A DNA stretch of 64,000 nt, taken from positions 1 through 64,000 of the forward strand of contig CAYRNY010000020.1 of assembly GCA_964425755.1 (NCBI GenBank), read 5' to 3'. A program made the translations under genes and the position numbers. This DNA comes from CAYRNY01 sp964425755. Its GTDB lineage: Bacteria > Chloroflexota > Anaerolineae > Aggregatilineales > Aggregatilineaceae. Under the pieces are notes generated by a model. That model was not told the DNA's origin. It worked only from the letters and a program-made list of their open reading frames with translations, and made no database searches. This document shows positions 1 to 7,647 of this stretch, piece by piece. Every line of letters begins with the position of its first letter. Within the stretch, counting starts at the first letter, position 1.

Positions 1-183
1 TAACTCTACCTCAAAAGCCCTACATACCCTCATTTTTTGGCGAAGGTATTGAGATGAAAAACAGGGTTGAATTCTTGTGATGCCAAGCGTGTTGTTCCGC
101 TAGTTCATTTGCTAGCAGTCTTCACATGGGGCGAGCCGTTACGCGCGGCCCGCCCCGGTGCGGTTATTGGGCGCGGGCGGGAG
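1..183. other. Left-edge region without a gene
   Basis: I see no credible coding region here. The stretch lies downstream of the minus-strand TPR gene and holds only a small stem with CTAG arms around positions 101-116. Reading frames on the plus strand that continue rightward are antisense shadows of the TPR gene. Confidence 0.5.
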
Positions 184-1071
184 CTACATCTGCGGGCCGA
201 GTTCAGCTTCAAGCTGTTCCAGCCGGTTGATGATCTGCGCGTCGGCGTCTGTCCCGGCGAGTTCCGCGTACATACGCCAGTCGCTGAGTGCGTCGACGTA
301 GTGCTCCAGATGATAATGCAGCGTGCCCCGGTTTTTGTACGCCAGTTCGTAGGCCGGGTCAAGCCGGATCGCGGTGTCATAGTCGGACAGCGCTTCATCA
401 TAGCGTTCCAACTGCGCATAATTGAGCGCCCGCCCGAAGTACGGGCCGGCGTCGTCCGGGCGCTGTTCGATTGCGGTGGTCATGTCCTCGATCGCACCCG
501 CGTTGTCGCCGCGCAGCGTGCGCACGACCGCGCGGTTGATGTAGGCGGACGTATAGGCCGGATCGAGCGCGATGGCCTGGTCGTACTGCTCGAACGCGCG
601 CGTAAAGTCGCGCATGCTCAAATACAGATTCCCCCAGCAGTGGTAACCTTCCGCCAGTTCCGGGGCGAGTTCGGTGGACCGGGTGCAGTCGTCCAGCGCA
701 CGTTCGAGCTGGCCGGTCTGGACGTATGCCCGTCCCCGGCGGCTGTAGAGCGTGGCATCGTCCGGCTGCAGTGCCAGCGCGCGGTCGTAGTCGTCGATCG
801 CGTGGGGAAACTCGTCCAGGTCGAAATACACGTCCGCGCGCGCGACATACGCCGGGGCGTAGGCGACATCCAGCGCGATCGCCCGGCCCAGCAAGGCGAG
901 CGCGGTGGGCGTGTCCCCCAATGCGACGCGTTCCAGCGCGGCGGCGGTGAGCGCGCCCGGCGTGACCGGGTGGGGCGTAGGCGGGGGATCGCCAGCATGG
1001 GCGGGGACCGCCAGCGCCAGGACCAGCAGGGCCGATCCAAGCAATGCCGCGATACGTAGCTGCACGGTCAT
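184..1071 (-). CDS. Secreted TPR-repeat protein
   Basis: This encodes about 295 residues. An N-terminal hydrophobic signal peptide ends near an AHA-GD cleavage site at about residue 26. Roughly seven tetratricopeptide repeats follow, filling residues 45 to 285, with the usual spaced A/Y/G and D-P positions (for example ALALQPDDA and AIALDPAYTSAY). TPR arrays bind partner proteins and have no catalytic role of their own, so the function is likely scaffolding outside the membrane. I chose the ATG before TVQLRIAALL because it begins directly at the signal peptide; an ATG seven codons upstream is also possible. It lies 90 bases downstream of the lipoprotein gene on the same strand and may share its transcript. 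The partner is unknown. Confidence 0.8.
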   Translation of the reverse strand: MTVQLRIAALLGSALLVLALAVPAHAGDPPPTPHPVTPGALTAAALERVALGDTPTALALLGRAIALDVAYAPAYVARADVYFDLDEFPHAIDDYDRALALQPDDATLYSRRGRAYVQTGQLERALDDCTRSTELAPELAEGYHCWGNLYLSMRDFTRAFEQYDQAIALDPAYTSAYINRAVVRTLRGDNAGAIEDMTTAIEQRPDDAGPYFGRALNYAQLERYDEALSDYDTAIRLDPAYELAYKNRGTLHYHLEHYVDALSDWRMYAELAGTDADAQIINRLEQLEAELGPQM

Positions 1072-1161
1072 CGGGTGCTCCTTTGCGTACATGTGCGATG
1101 CTGCCGATTGTAGTGCAATTGCCGCATCTCTGGCAGTGGGCGCGGCGACACGTCTGCCGCC

Positions 1162-2148
1162 TCAGGACTCCGGCGGCGGCAGCGGGACCTGCGCGACCAG
1201 CCACTCCGCGATGAGCGGGATCAGGTCCGGCTGCGTGCCGAACAGCTCTGTGCCGTGCCCTGCGTCGGGATAGATCACCAGCCGGTGCGCGCCCCGTGCC
1301 AGCCCGTCGAGCGTCACGCTGTCGGCGGGGTTGTTGTCGTCGTTTTCACTGGCGACGATCAGCACGGCGCGCTGGCCCATGCGCGTCATGGCGTCGGCGG
1401 TCGTGATGCCCAGGTAATCCAGGCCCGGGCTGAGCAGGACCGCCGCCGCACAGCCCACGCGGTCCGCGCAGGCGTTGAGGCCCAGGTTCGCGCCGATCCC
1501 GGCCCCGACGACGATCAACCGCCCCGGCGAGATCCCCGGCAGTTCGCCAAGCTGCGTCAGCGCCGCCGCCACGTCCGCCGGGGCACGGCTCCAATCCGGC
1601 ACGCCGCCGGTGTCGCCGTAGCCGCGCAGGTCGATCGCCAGCACCGCGTACCCGGCGCGCTGTAACTGCTGCGCGAGATCGTCCCACACGTGGCGGTCGC
1701 TGCCGCCGTCGTGCAGCATCAAGACGCCGGGGGCGGGACGCTGCGCCGCGCTGTAATACGACCCTTGCAGCAGCAGCCCATCCGCCGCCCCAATCGTCAT
1801 CGGGAAGCGTTCCTGTGTCGGCTGCGGCGTGACGCTGGGCAGCGGCTGTGCCGGTTCGCCTTCGGCAGCCAACCCTGCCTGCGTCGGGTTGCTGACGCCT
1901 GCCGCGCCGACCCCCGGCGCGCCGACCCCGGCCCCCTCTTCGATCGGCGCAAGCGGGATCGTCGTCGGCGTGAGGATCAGCAGCGCCCCCTGCGTGGGAT
2001 TGGAGCGTACCGGAGTGGCGGTCGGCTCCGGAGAACTCGTCCCGCACGCGGCGATCAGCAGGGCCGCGCCGGTGAAGAGCGCGACCGTCGCGCGGGCGCA
2101 GTACCACCGCAGCCCGGCGGTGAGCTGACGTATGGCGCGTGTCATCAT
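1162..2148 (-). CDS. Alpha/beta-hydrolase-fold lipoprotein with an altered nucleophile elbow
   Basis: A 328-residue protein. The N-terminus has a hydrophobic segment ending in a lipobox (LIAAC, Cys35), so it is probably a lipid-anchored extracytoplasmic protein. A Ser/Thr/Pro/Gly-rich spacer runs to about residue 110. The hydrolase fold (dienelactone hydrolase or BAAT-like) follows, with an HDGG oxyanion-type segment near 146, a DLRGYGDTGG segment near 173 and the catalytic-type His298 in AGHGT. The nucleophile elbow reads G215-A-G217-I-G219, so the expected Ser, Cys or Asp is a Gly; the codon is GGG on reading the DNA. It may therefore be a non-catalytic binding protein. Its ATG overlaps the TGA of the methyltransferase upstream (ATGA), indicating translational coupling. 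Confidence 0.75.
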   Translation of the reverse strand: MMTRAIRQLTAGLRWYCARATVALFTGAALLIAACGTSSPEPTATPVRSNPTQGALLILTPTTIPLAPIEEGAGVGAPGVGAAGVSNPTQAGLAAEGEPAQPLPSVTPQPTQERFPMTIGAADGLLLQGSYYSAAQRPAPGVLMLHDGGSDRHVWDDLAQQLQRAGYAVLAIDLRGYGDTGGVPDWSRAPADVAAALTQLGELPGISPGRLIVVGAGIGANLGLNACADRVGCAAAVLLSPGLDYLGITTADAMTRMGQRAVLIVASENDDNNPADSVTLDGLARGAHRLVIYPDAGHGTELFGTQPDLIPLIAEWLVAQVPLPPPES

Positions 2149-2936
2149 GCGCTCTGTGCCCCTTCCGCCAGCACGATCATGCGCGGGCTGCCATCTTCGA
2201 AGGGGTCCTGCTCGTAACTGCCGTAAAGCGCGACCAGCGCGAAGCCCGCCGCCGCCAGCAGCAGCCGCAGCTCGCCGGGGAACACGTAGCGCAGTACCAG
2301 CGGGGCCAGCGTGCGATGCACCGCGCCATCGGCGTGTACTTCGTCGTAAATCCAGGTGACGTGCAACTGCTGCTCGATGCGGTCCAGCTCGCTGACCGAA
2401 TGCTGCAGCACCAGGTTGCCGCTTTCCGGCTCGATGAACGTGCGCTCCAGCACCAGCGCGCCGTCATCCTGCGTGCCATACGCTTCGCCGGCGTTGGGCA
2501 GGTCCAGCAGCAGCGCGCCGCCATCCGCCAGCAGCGCGCGGAAGCGCCGCAGCGCGGCGAGTTGATCGTCCAACGCCTGGAAGTGCATGAAACCGTTATA
2601 CGGCACGCTGATCAGGCGGAACGGTCCGCCCGGCAGCGCGACGCTGAGCGCGTCACCGTGCACGAACGTGACGCGCGCGCGCACATCGTCCGGCAGCCGG
2701 GCCACGTGCTGCCGCCCGCGCGCCAGCATCGCCGCGGAATAGTCCACCCCTACGACGCGGAACCCCTCCCGCGCCAGGTGCAGCATCACGCGCCCGGAGC
2801 CGCAGCCCACATCCAGCACCGGGTCGCCGTATTCGCTCGCCAGCTCGCTGTGCAGCGCGAAGTCGGCGGTCATGCTCGCGTTTTCGGCGTCGTAGTATCG
2901 CGCGATCGTCTCGTAGAATTTGACGTTCATGTTCAT
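2145..2936 (-). CDS. Class I SAM-dependent methyltransferase
   Basis: A 263-residue protein with the glycine-rich SAM-binding motif VLDVGCGSG at residues 40-48, followed by an acidic strand end (VVGVDYS) and a FVHGDAL motif, as in the methyltransferase 11/25 families. I chose the ATG preceded by a GGGGA ribosome-binding site 7 bases upstream; a longer frame lacks a good site and reads into intergenic DNA. The substrate cannot be told from the sequence. It overlaps the hydrolase-like lipoprotein gene by 4 bases, so the two are co-translated. Confidence 0.85.
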   Translation of the reverse strand: MNMNVKFYETIARYYDAENASMTADFALHSELASEYGDPVLDVGCGSGRVMLHLAREGFRVVGVDYSAAMLARGRQHVARLPDDVRARVTFVHGDALSVALPGGPFRLISVPYNGFMHFQALDDQLAALRRFRALLADGGALLLDLPNAGEAYGTQDDGALVLERTFIEPESGNLVLQHSVSELDRIEQQLHVTWIYDEVHADGAVHRTLAPLVLRYVFPGELRLLLAAAGFALVALYGSYEQDPFEDGSPRMIVLAEGAQSA

Positions 2937-3097
2937 AGCGTCCCCGCCTGGCCGTGTTTGCAGTCCGTGCGCAGTGTAGCCCAAAAGCGCCCCCGGCTCA
3001 ACAAACGCCCGGCGGGAGGTGGGCAAGCGTATGGCAGGGACGATGCCGTTCGCGCGGTCGGGATGCTTGGCGTCTTCCGTCGCTGCCAGCCCGCGAA

Positions 3098-3129
3098 GCA
3101 AAACGCCGAGCGGGGTGCGGCCCGGCGTT
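3098..3129 (-). terminator. Rho-independent terminator after the protease gene
   Basis: On the minus strand the arms AACGCCG and CGGCGTT form a 7-bp stem followed by TTTTGCTT. It lies about 60 bases downstream of the HtrA-like gene and separates it from the methyltransferase transcript. Confidence 0.65.
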
Positions 3130-3187
3130 CTGGGGAGTGTATCCGATGTGTTCGGCGGCGCGATGTCACGCCATCACCGGCACGTGA

Positions 3188-4075
3188 TTAGTGCGCGCCG
3201 ACGGTCACCGTGACCGTGCGAACCTCGCCGCCGCGCACGATCCGCACTGCGACGGCCGTCCCGATGCGTTGTTCGCTTAGCTGTGCGTGCAGTTCGTCGA
3301 TGTGGCGCACGGGTTCGTCGTCGATGGCGACGATCGTGTCGCCCAGCAGCAAGCCGCCCGATTCAGCAGGGCTGCCCGGTTCGACGGACATGATCAGCAA
3401 GCCGGTTTCCTGGCCGAGCTGGTCAACAAGCCGGGCGGGCAGCCGCACCGGTTGCAGCCCCACGCCCAGGTAGCCGCGCCGGATGCGCCCGTGTTCGAGC
3501 AGTGTTTCCACCGCGCGGCGCAGGGTTTGGGCGGGCAGGGTGACGCTGTTGCCGCGCAGTAGCGCCGAGGTGTTCATGCCCGCCACAGCGCCGGCTGCGT
3601 CAACCAGCGGACCGCCGGAGAAACCCGGATACATCACTACATCGGGCTGTATGTAACGATCCACGTGGCCGCCCGCCGCCGTGCGCCAGTCCCCGCCGGT
3701 CGCGGTGATCACGCCCAGTGCGGCATGCACCGTCTGGCCGGGACGCCCCAGCGCCAGCACGAGCTGACCGGCTGCGACATCGTCCGCCCATTGCGGCACG
3801 GCAAGATTGCCTGTCTCTGCACGCAAGACCGCGATATCGGTGCCTGGATCGCGGCCTACGAGCGCCGCCGGGACGATCGTGCCGTCCGGCAGGCCCACGC
3901 GGAGATTCTCGTCACGTGTGACGACATGGTGCGCAGTGATGATCACGCCATCCGGCGACCACACAATGCCGGTCCCCGGCAGTCGCCGCCGCCCTTCGAC
4001 ACGCACGGTGTACCGGCTTGCCGCTGCGACGTGTGCCGCAAGGTCCTCTGAAAGTTGTTGTAGCAGGGTTGCCAT
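3188..4075 (-). CDS. HtrA/DegP-like trypsin-fold serine protease with one PDZ domain
   Basis: A 295-residue S1C-type protease. The trypsin-like domain covers residues 20-185 with the triad visible as His50 in ITAHHVV, Asp80 in DPGTDIAVL and Ser153 in GFSGGP. One PDZ domain follows at about 195-290 (GYLGVGLQP, then a GLLLGDTIVAIDDEPV carboxylate-loop region). HtrA proteins degrade or refold damaged proteins. There is no signal peptide or membrane anchor at the N-terminus, which is unusual for the family and suggests a cytoplasmic enzyme; an upstream start that adds one was not found. It is transcribed alone and ends before a terminator. Confidence 0.88.
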   Translation of the reverse strand: MATLLQQLSEDLAAHVAAASRYTVRVEGRRRLPGTGIVWSPDGVIITAHHVVTRDENLRVGLPDGTIVPAALVGRDPGTDIAVLRAETGNLAVPQWADDVAAGQLVLALGRPGQTVHAALGVITATGGDWRTAAGGHVDRYIQPDVVMYPGFSGGPLVDAAGAVAGMNTSALLRGNSVTLPAQTLRRAVETLLEHGRIRRGYLGVGLQPVRLPARLVDQLGQETGLLIMSVEPGSPAESGGLLLGDTIVAIDDEPVRHIDELHAQLSEQRIGTAVAVRIVRGGEVRTVTVTVGAH

Positions 4076-4223
4076 ATGTACTTTTGCCTTCCACTCACGC
4101 GATAGTTTCTACCAGACGGGAAACCCGTCCCTTGCTGATATGGTCATTATGGCATGGCGTGGGAGCGTCAGCATCGACCATCTGGCGAGGTCAGCCACCT
4201 GGAAAAATGGGCAGTTCGGGCGT

Positions 4224-4826
4224 TCAGACGCGGATCAGCCCTAGCCGGATCGCCTGCACGACGGCTTCGGTGCGGCTCTGCGCGTGGAGTTTGCCGAGGA
4301 TCGCGTTGATGTGGAATTTGACCGTGTGCTCGCTGATGTTCAGCCGGTGCGCGATGGCGCGGTTCGTGGTGCCTTCGGCCAGCAGGTGCAGCACGTCTTC
4401 CTCACGCGGCGTGAGGTCAGCGGCGGATACCACCGGCGGCACAAACATGGGCACCATTGCCAGGGCCGGATCGTGCACGGTCAGACCGCAAGCCACCGCG
4501 CTGAGCGCCGCGAGCACGCGGTCTGCATCAGCGTCACGCGGCAACAGCCCGCGCGCGCCCGCCGTCCATAGCTGCGCTGCAAATGCCGTGTCGGGCAGCA
4601 ACACTACGATCGGGGAGCTCGCTTCGACCAGCCCTTCGAACGCTTCCGGCACGCCCGCCGGGTCCCAGCCCAGGTCCCACAGCACGACGTCCGGCGCATA
4701 CAACGCCAGCGGGTCCGCGTCGGGTGCGGCCTGGCCCACGACGGTGCAGCGCTCGCGCAGCAGCGCGGCCAACCCCCCGCGAACGAGGGGATCGTCGGCG
4801 ATGATCAACACACGTAGATCGTCCAT
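4224..4826 (-). CDS. NarL/LuxR-family response regulator
   Basis: A 200-residue two-component regulator. The receiver domain covers about residues 4-115 with the acidic pair at 11-12 and the phosphoacceptor Asp51 in VVLWDLGWDP. The LuxR-type helix-turn-helix covers 138-195 (LTPREEDVLHLLAEGTTNRA, then ISEHTVKFHINAIL). No histidine kinase is adjacent, so the partner must be elsewhere. The start is the ATG before DDLRVLIIADD, which begins the receiver directly; the longer open frame upstream is intergenic and antisense sequence. It is divergent from the degenerate receiver protein, with 150 bases between the starts. Confidence 0.88.
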   Translation of the reverse strand: MDDLRVLIIADDPLVRGGLAALLRERCTVVGQAAPDADPLALYAPDVVLWDLGWDPAGVPEAFEGLVEASSPIVVLLPDTAFAAQLWTAGARGLLPRDADADRVLAALSAVACGLTVHDPALAMVPMFVPPVVSAADLTPREEDVLHLLAEGTTNRAIAHRLNISEHTVKFHINAILGKLHAQSRTEAVVQAIRLGLIRV

Positions 4827-4897
4827 GTTCCAGATGCTAGCCGAAATGATCGCCGGAGTGCAACGGAAACACGGCGCAAAGTCGTTCGCCCCGCCTC

Positions 4898-4926
4898 TTG
4901 ACAACTGATTGCACAAATGGTAAACT
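4898..4926 (+). promoter_or_regulatory. Sigma70-type promoter for the receiver-like gene
   Basis: A perfect TTGACA -35 box is separated by 17 bases from TAAACT as the -10 box. The start codon of the receiver-like protein is about 50 bases beyond. This is one of the two best promoters in the window. Confidence 0.75.
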
Positions 4927-4936
4927 GTGCATGTAG

Positions 4937-4952
4937 TTGCGCAATCGCGCAA
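4937..4952. promoter_or_regulatory. Inverted repeat in the 5' leader, possible operator
   Basis: TTGCGC and GCGCAA flank a 4-base spacer (TTGCGCAATCGCGCAA), placed just after the expected transcription start. The position fits repressor binding. No specific regulator is assigned. Confidence 0.4.
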
Positions 4953-4976
4953 TTGTACAAGTTTTGGGAGGCGTTC

Positions 4977-5444
4977 ATGACGCATCAGCCGGTTTCTTCC
5001 ACAACTACAAACGCTCCCGTTACGACCAGGGCGGCCTACGCCTGCCCGGTGCAGATACTGGTGATCGACGACCCCAGCGGCCCGGCGGATATCCTGGTCA
5101 ACACGATCAGCCTGCTGCTGGACCGCGAGGTTTCGGTGACCACGCTGGACGATCATACCGATGCGCTGCGGGCGCTGGCGTACTACCATTTCGACCTGGT
5201 CGTGGTCGGGCTGTACGCTGACCGGCCCCTGCAGCTGACGATCTTGCCGCACATTTACGGGCAGGACCCGGCGCGCCCGATCCTGGCTGTGGGGCGCGAC
5301 CTGCCCCGGCTGTACCAGCAGTACGCCCGCACCTACGGCGCGCAGGACGTGCTCAATGTGCCAGAGCGTGCCGCCGGTCTCAAGCAGTTGGTGCAGCGCG
5401 TGGCGCGGCGCTACTTGCAGCCGGAACAGTCCGCGCTCGCGTAA
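4977..5444 (+). CDS. Degenerate response-regulator receiver protein
   Basis: A 155-residue protein with an unstructured 22-residue N-terminus and a receiver-like fold. The first strand VQILVIDD keeps the two acidic residues (31-32). The strand that normally ends in the phosphoacceptor Asp reads DLVVVGLY, so Gly78 takes its place. The conserved Lys-Pro of the last loop is also lost (VLNVPE). It is probably not phosphorylated in the normal way and may act as a constitutive or ligand-controlled binding module. The start has a GGGAGG ribosome-binding site 6 bases upstream; an in-frame upstream ATG lies at the promoter -10 region. There is no output domain. Confidence 0.75.
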   Translation: MTHQPVSSTTTNAPVTTRAAYACPVQILVIDDPSGPADILVNTISLLLDREVSVTTLDDHTDALRALAYYHFDLVVVGLYADRPLQLTILPHIYGQDPARPILAVGRDLPRLYQQYARTYGAQDVLNVPERAAGLKQLVQRVARRYLQPEQSALA

Positions 5445-5619
5445 GGTGCACCCGCGCACCCGCTTTGCCGCTGCGGTTGGCGGCGTGGCGCGGTGCGCGC
5501 TGGATGTAGGTGCCCGGCTCAGACCTTCGGTTGACAGGGTATTCGAAAGCGATTAACATATTAGCCAATAATGCAACTATAGCGTGGCGCAAGCCATAAC
5601 CGCCCATAGAAGGAAAATC

Positions 5620-6681
5620 ATGCCGATCCAGGTAATCGAAACGACCGACCCCATCACGCATATGATCCGCTTCGAGACCTCGCCGGTCTTCGAAATGCTC
5701 TTCAGCCTGCACCTGTTCTACCATCCAGGGCTGCGCGCGGAGTGGGCTGAAAATGCCCGCGCGGCGCTGTCGCAGGACTTCCTGCGCGAGCTGGACGCGG
5801 TCTACAAACCCTATGATGGCGGGTTCCTGTTTTTTGAGCTGGCGATCGATTACCCGGATCAAAGCGACGTGCCCGGTTTCATCGACCATGTGCGCGTGAT
5901 GGACCCCGCACGTTTCGTCTTTTACCTGGTGGGCCGCATCGTGCCGATCGAAGCGATCGAGCAGACCGCGTTCGACCATGCTGCCCTGGCGAAGCTGCTC
6001 GAGAATGTGCCGTATGATGTGCACTGCCAGTGCCTGGAAACACCGCTGCACGATATCCTCGCGGATGTGCCCGCGTTTCAGGCACAGCTGGCCGACCTGT
6101 GGGCCTGGTATTGGGACGAATTCTTCAGCGGCCAGGTTGAATCGCTGCGCCCGCACTGGGAAGGCGCGCTCAACGACAAGAACGCTGTGCTCGCGCGTGA
6201 GGGCGGGATGGCGCTGTACCAGCACGTGACCGGCAAGGACAAGCTGGTGCCGCCGCTGCCGGCGGATTACCCGGTTGAAGAGGTCGTCTTCATCCCGGTG
6301 TACCTCATCCCGACGAACGTATACGTGTTCTACGGTTACGGGAATATCACGATCGTGTTCGACAGCGAGCGCACACAGGAACGCATCGCCGCGATCGAGC
6401 AGGGCAAGGAGCGTGCATTGGCGGCGCTCAAGGCGCTGGGTGACAACTCGCGCCTCGATATCGTGCGCCAGATCGCACACCACGAAGGCATGATCAACGG
6501 CAAGCGGATCGCCGCCAAGCTGAACCTGTCGGCCTCGGCTGTCTCGCGCCACCTGGGGCAGTTGAAGGACGCCGGTGTGATCGTGGAGGAGGCGCAGGAC
6601 AACCGCGCCATTACCTACCGCGTGCAGTGGGACACGATCAAAGACCTGCCGAGCCTGCTGATCGACTATTTGCAGCACTAG
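5620..6681 (+). CDS. ArsR-family regulator with a large N-terminal domain
   Basis: A 353-residue protein. The C-terminal winged helix (about residues 260-350) is ArsR-like: RALAALKALGDNSRLDIVRQ, then the recognition helix NLSASAVSRHLGQLKDAGVI and a wing ending in ITYRV. The 250 residues before it form an alpha/beta region rich in aromatic residues and unlike a classic metal-sensing ArsR protein, which is only about 100 residues long. No metal-binding Cys cluster is seen; ligand sensing by the N-terminal part is my inference. The ATG before PIQVIETT has an AAGGA-type site upstream. It is a single gene closed by a strong terminator, and its targets are unknown. Confidence 0.8.
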   Translation: MPIQVIETTDPITHMIRFETSPVFEMLFSLHLFYHPGLRAEWAENARAALSQDFLRELDAVYKPYDGGFLFFELAIDYPDQSDVPGFIDHVRVMDPARFVFYLVGRIVPIEAIEQTAFDHAALAKLLENVPYDVHCQCLETPLHDILADVPAFQAQLADLWAWYWDEFFSGQVESLRPHWEGALNDKNAVLAREGGMALYQHVTGKDKLVPPLPADYPVEEVVFIPVYLIPTNVYVFYGYGNITIVFDSERTQERIAAIEQGKERALAALKALGDNSRLDIVRQIAHHEGMINGKRIAAKLNLSASAVSRHLGQLKDAGVIVEEAQDNRAITYRVQWDTIKDLPSLLIDYLQH

Positions 6682-6717
6682 CGCCCGGCGGAAGGGCCAG
6701 GCCACGCACCGAAACGA

Positions 6718-6745
6718 AACCCGGAGCGCGCGATCCGGGTTTTTT
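6718..6745. terminator. Bidirectional Rho-independent terminator
   Basis: An 8-bp stem (AACCCGGA and TCCGGGTT) with an 8-base GC-rich loop runs into a T-run on the plus strand. On the minus strand it is followed by TTTCGTTTC. It sits between the convergent ArsR-like and RidA genes and can serve both. Confidence 0.85.
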
Positions 6746-6779
6746 GTTGCGGGTGTGCCGCGCGGTCTGGCGCGTGGTT

Positions 6780-7166
6780 TCAGTCCGGCATCACCGCGAT
6801 TGCATCGATCTCGACCAGCGCCCCCAGCGGGATATCCTTTACGGCGTAGGTGACGCGTGCGGGCGGGTCGACCGGGAAGAACGTGCTATAGACCGCGTTC
6901 ATCTCCGCGAAGGTCGCGATGTCGGCCAGCAGCACGGTGACTTTGACCACGTGGGCCATGTCCGTGCCCGCCGCCTGCAGGATCGCGGCGATGTTCTTGA
7001 GCGTCTGCTCCGTCTGCGCGGCGACCGTATCGCCCGCGAAGTCTTTTGTGCCAGGGATCAGCCCGCCCTGGCCCGATACGTACACCGTCCCGTTGGCGCG
7101 GATGCCCTGCGAATACGGGCCGATCGCCGCCGGGGCGCTGTCAGTCTTGATCACGTCACGGTTCAC
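6780..7166 (-). CDS. RidA-family enamine/imine deaminase (copy 1)
   Basis: A 128-residue protein of the YjgF/YER057c/UK114 family, which hydrolyses reactive enamines and imines formed by PLP enzymes, releasing ammonia. Family signatures are SDSAP-like TDSAPAAIGPYSQG at the N-terminus, the ILQAAGTDMAHVVKVTV segment and the Arg of PPARVTYAV that binds substrate carboxylate. The C-terminal acidic residue in LVEIDAIAV is also present. I chose the internal GTG because it puts AAGGAG seven bases upstream and makes the length equal to that of the neighbour; a GTG two codons earlier is too close to that site. It is tandem with the second copy, 15 bases apart. Confidence 0.9.
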   Translation of the reverse strand: MNRDVIKTDSAPAAIGPYSQGIRANGTVYVSGQGGLIPGTKDFAGDTVAAQTEQTLKNIAAILQAAGTDMAHVVKVTVLLADIATFAEMNAVYSTFFPVDPPARVTYAVKDIPLGALVEIDAIAVMPD

Positions 7167-7181
7167 GTTCACGCTCCTTGG

Positions 7182-7568
7182 TCAGTCCGGCAGCACGGCG
7201 ATCGCTTCGATCTCGACCAGCCCGTTTTTCGGCAGGTCCTTGACCGCGAACGCAGCCCGCGCGGGCGGCGCGTCGTCAAAGTACGTGCGGTAGACCTCGT
7301 TCATCTCGGTGAAATGCGCGATGTCGCTCAGCAGCACGGTGACTTTGACCACGTGCGCCATATCCGTGCCTGCCGCCTGCAGGATCGCGGCGATGTTTTT
7401 GAGCGCCTGCGCGGTCTGCAGCGCGACGGTGCTCCCTGCAAAGTCGCCGGTTTCGGGGTCCAGCCCAAGCTGCCCGCTGACGAAGACCAGTCCCCGTGCC
7501 TTGATCCCCTGCGAATACGCGCCCACTGCTGCCGGGGCGCTGTCCGTGTGTATCACTTCGCGTGCCAT
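7182..7568 (-). CDS. RidA-family enamine/imine deaminase (copy 2)
   Basis: A 128-residue paralogue of the preceding deaminase, around two thirds identical by eye, with the same TDSAPAAVGAYSQG, AAGTDMAHVVKVTVLL and PPARAAFAV segments. The ATG has AAGGAG at good spacing. It is the first gene of the pair, so both are probably made from one transcript. The duplication may have allowed different imine substrates, but nothing in the sequence defines them. A diaminopropionate ammonia-lyase, a typical source of such imines, is encoded 35 kb away in the same window. Confidence 0.9.
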   Translation of the reverse strand: MAREVIHTDSAPAAVGAYSQGIKARGLVFVSGQLGLDPETGDFAGSTVALQTAQALKNIAAILQAAGTDMAHVVKVTVLLSDIAHFTEMNEVYRTYFDDAPPARAAFAVKDLPKNGLVEIEAIAVLPD

Positions 7569-7594
7569 ACGTGTCTCCTTAACTTGAGTGTAGT

Positions 7595-7615
7595 GATTGG
7601 TTATTGGTGTGTGGC
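7595..7615. repeat. Heptamer tandem repeat, GATTGGT/TATTGGT/GTGTGGC
   Basis: Three adjacent seven-base units with a shared TTGGT or TGG core lie in the gap upstream of the second RidA gene. On the opposite strand the unit is ACCAATA, the same family as the four-unit array at 60757-60784. Confidence 0.45.
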
Positions 7616-7647
7616 CGGTATCCCGTTCCCCTCAGGGCGCGTCCCGG

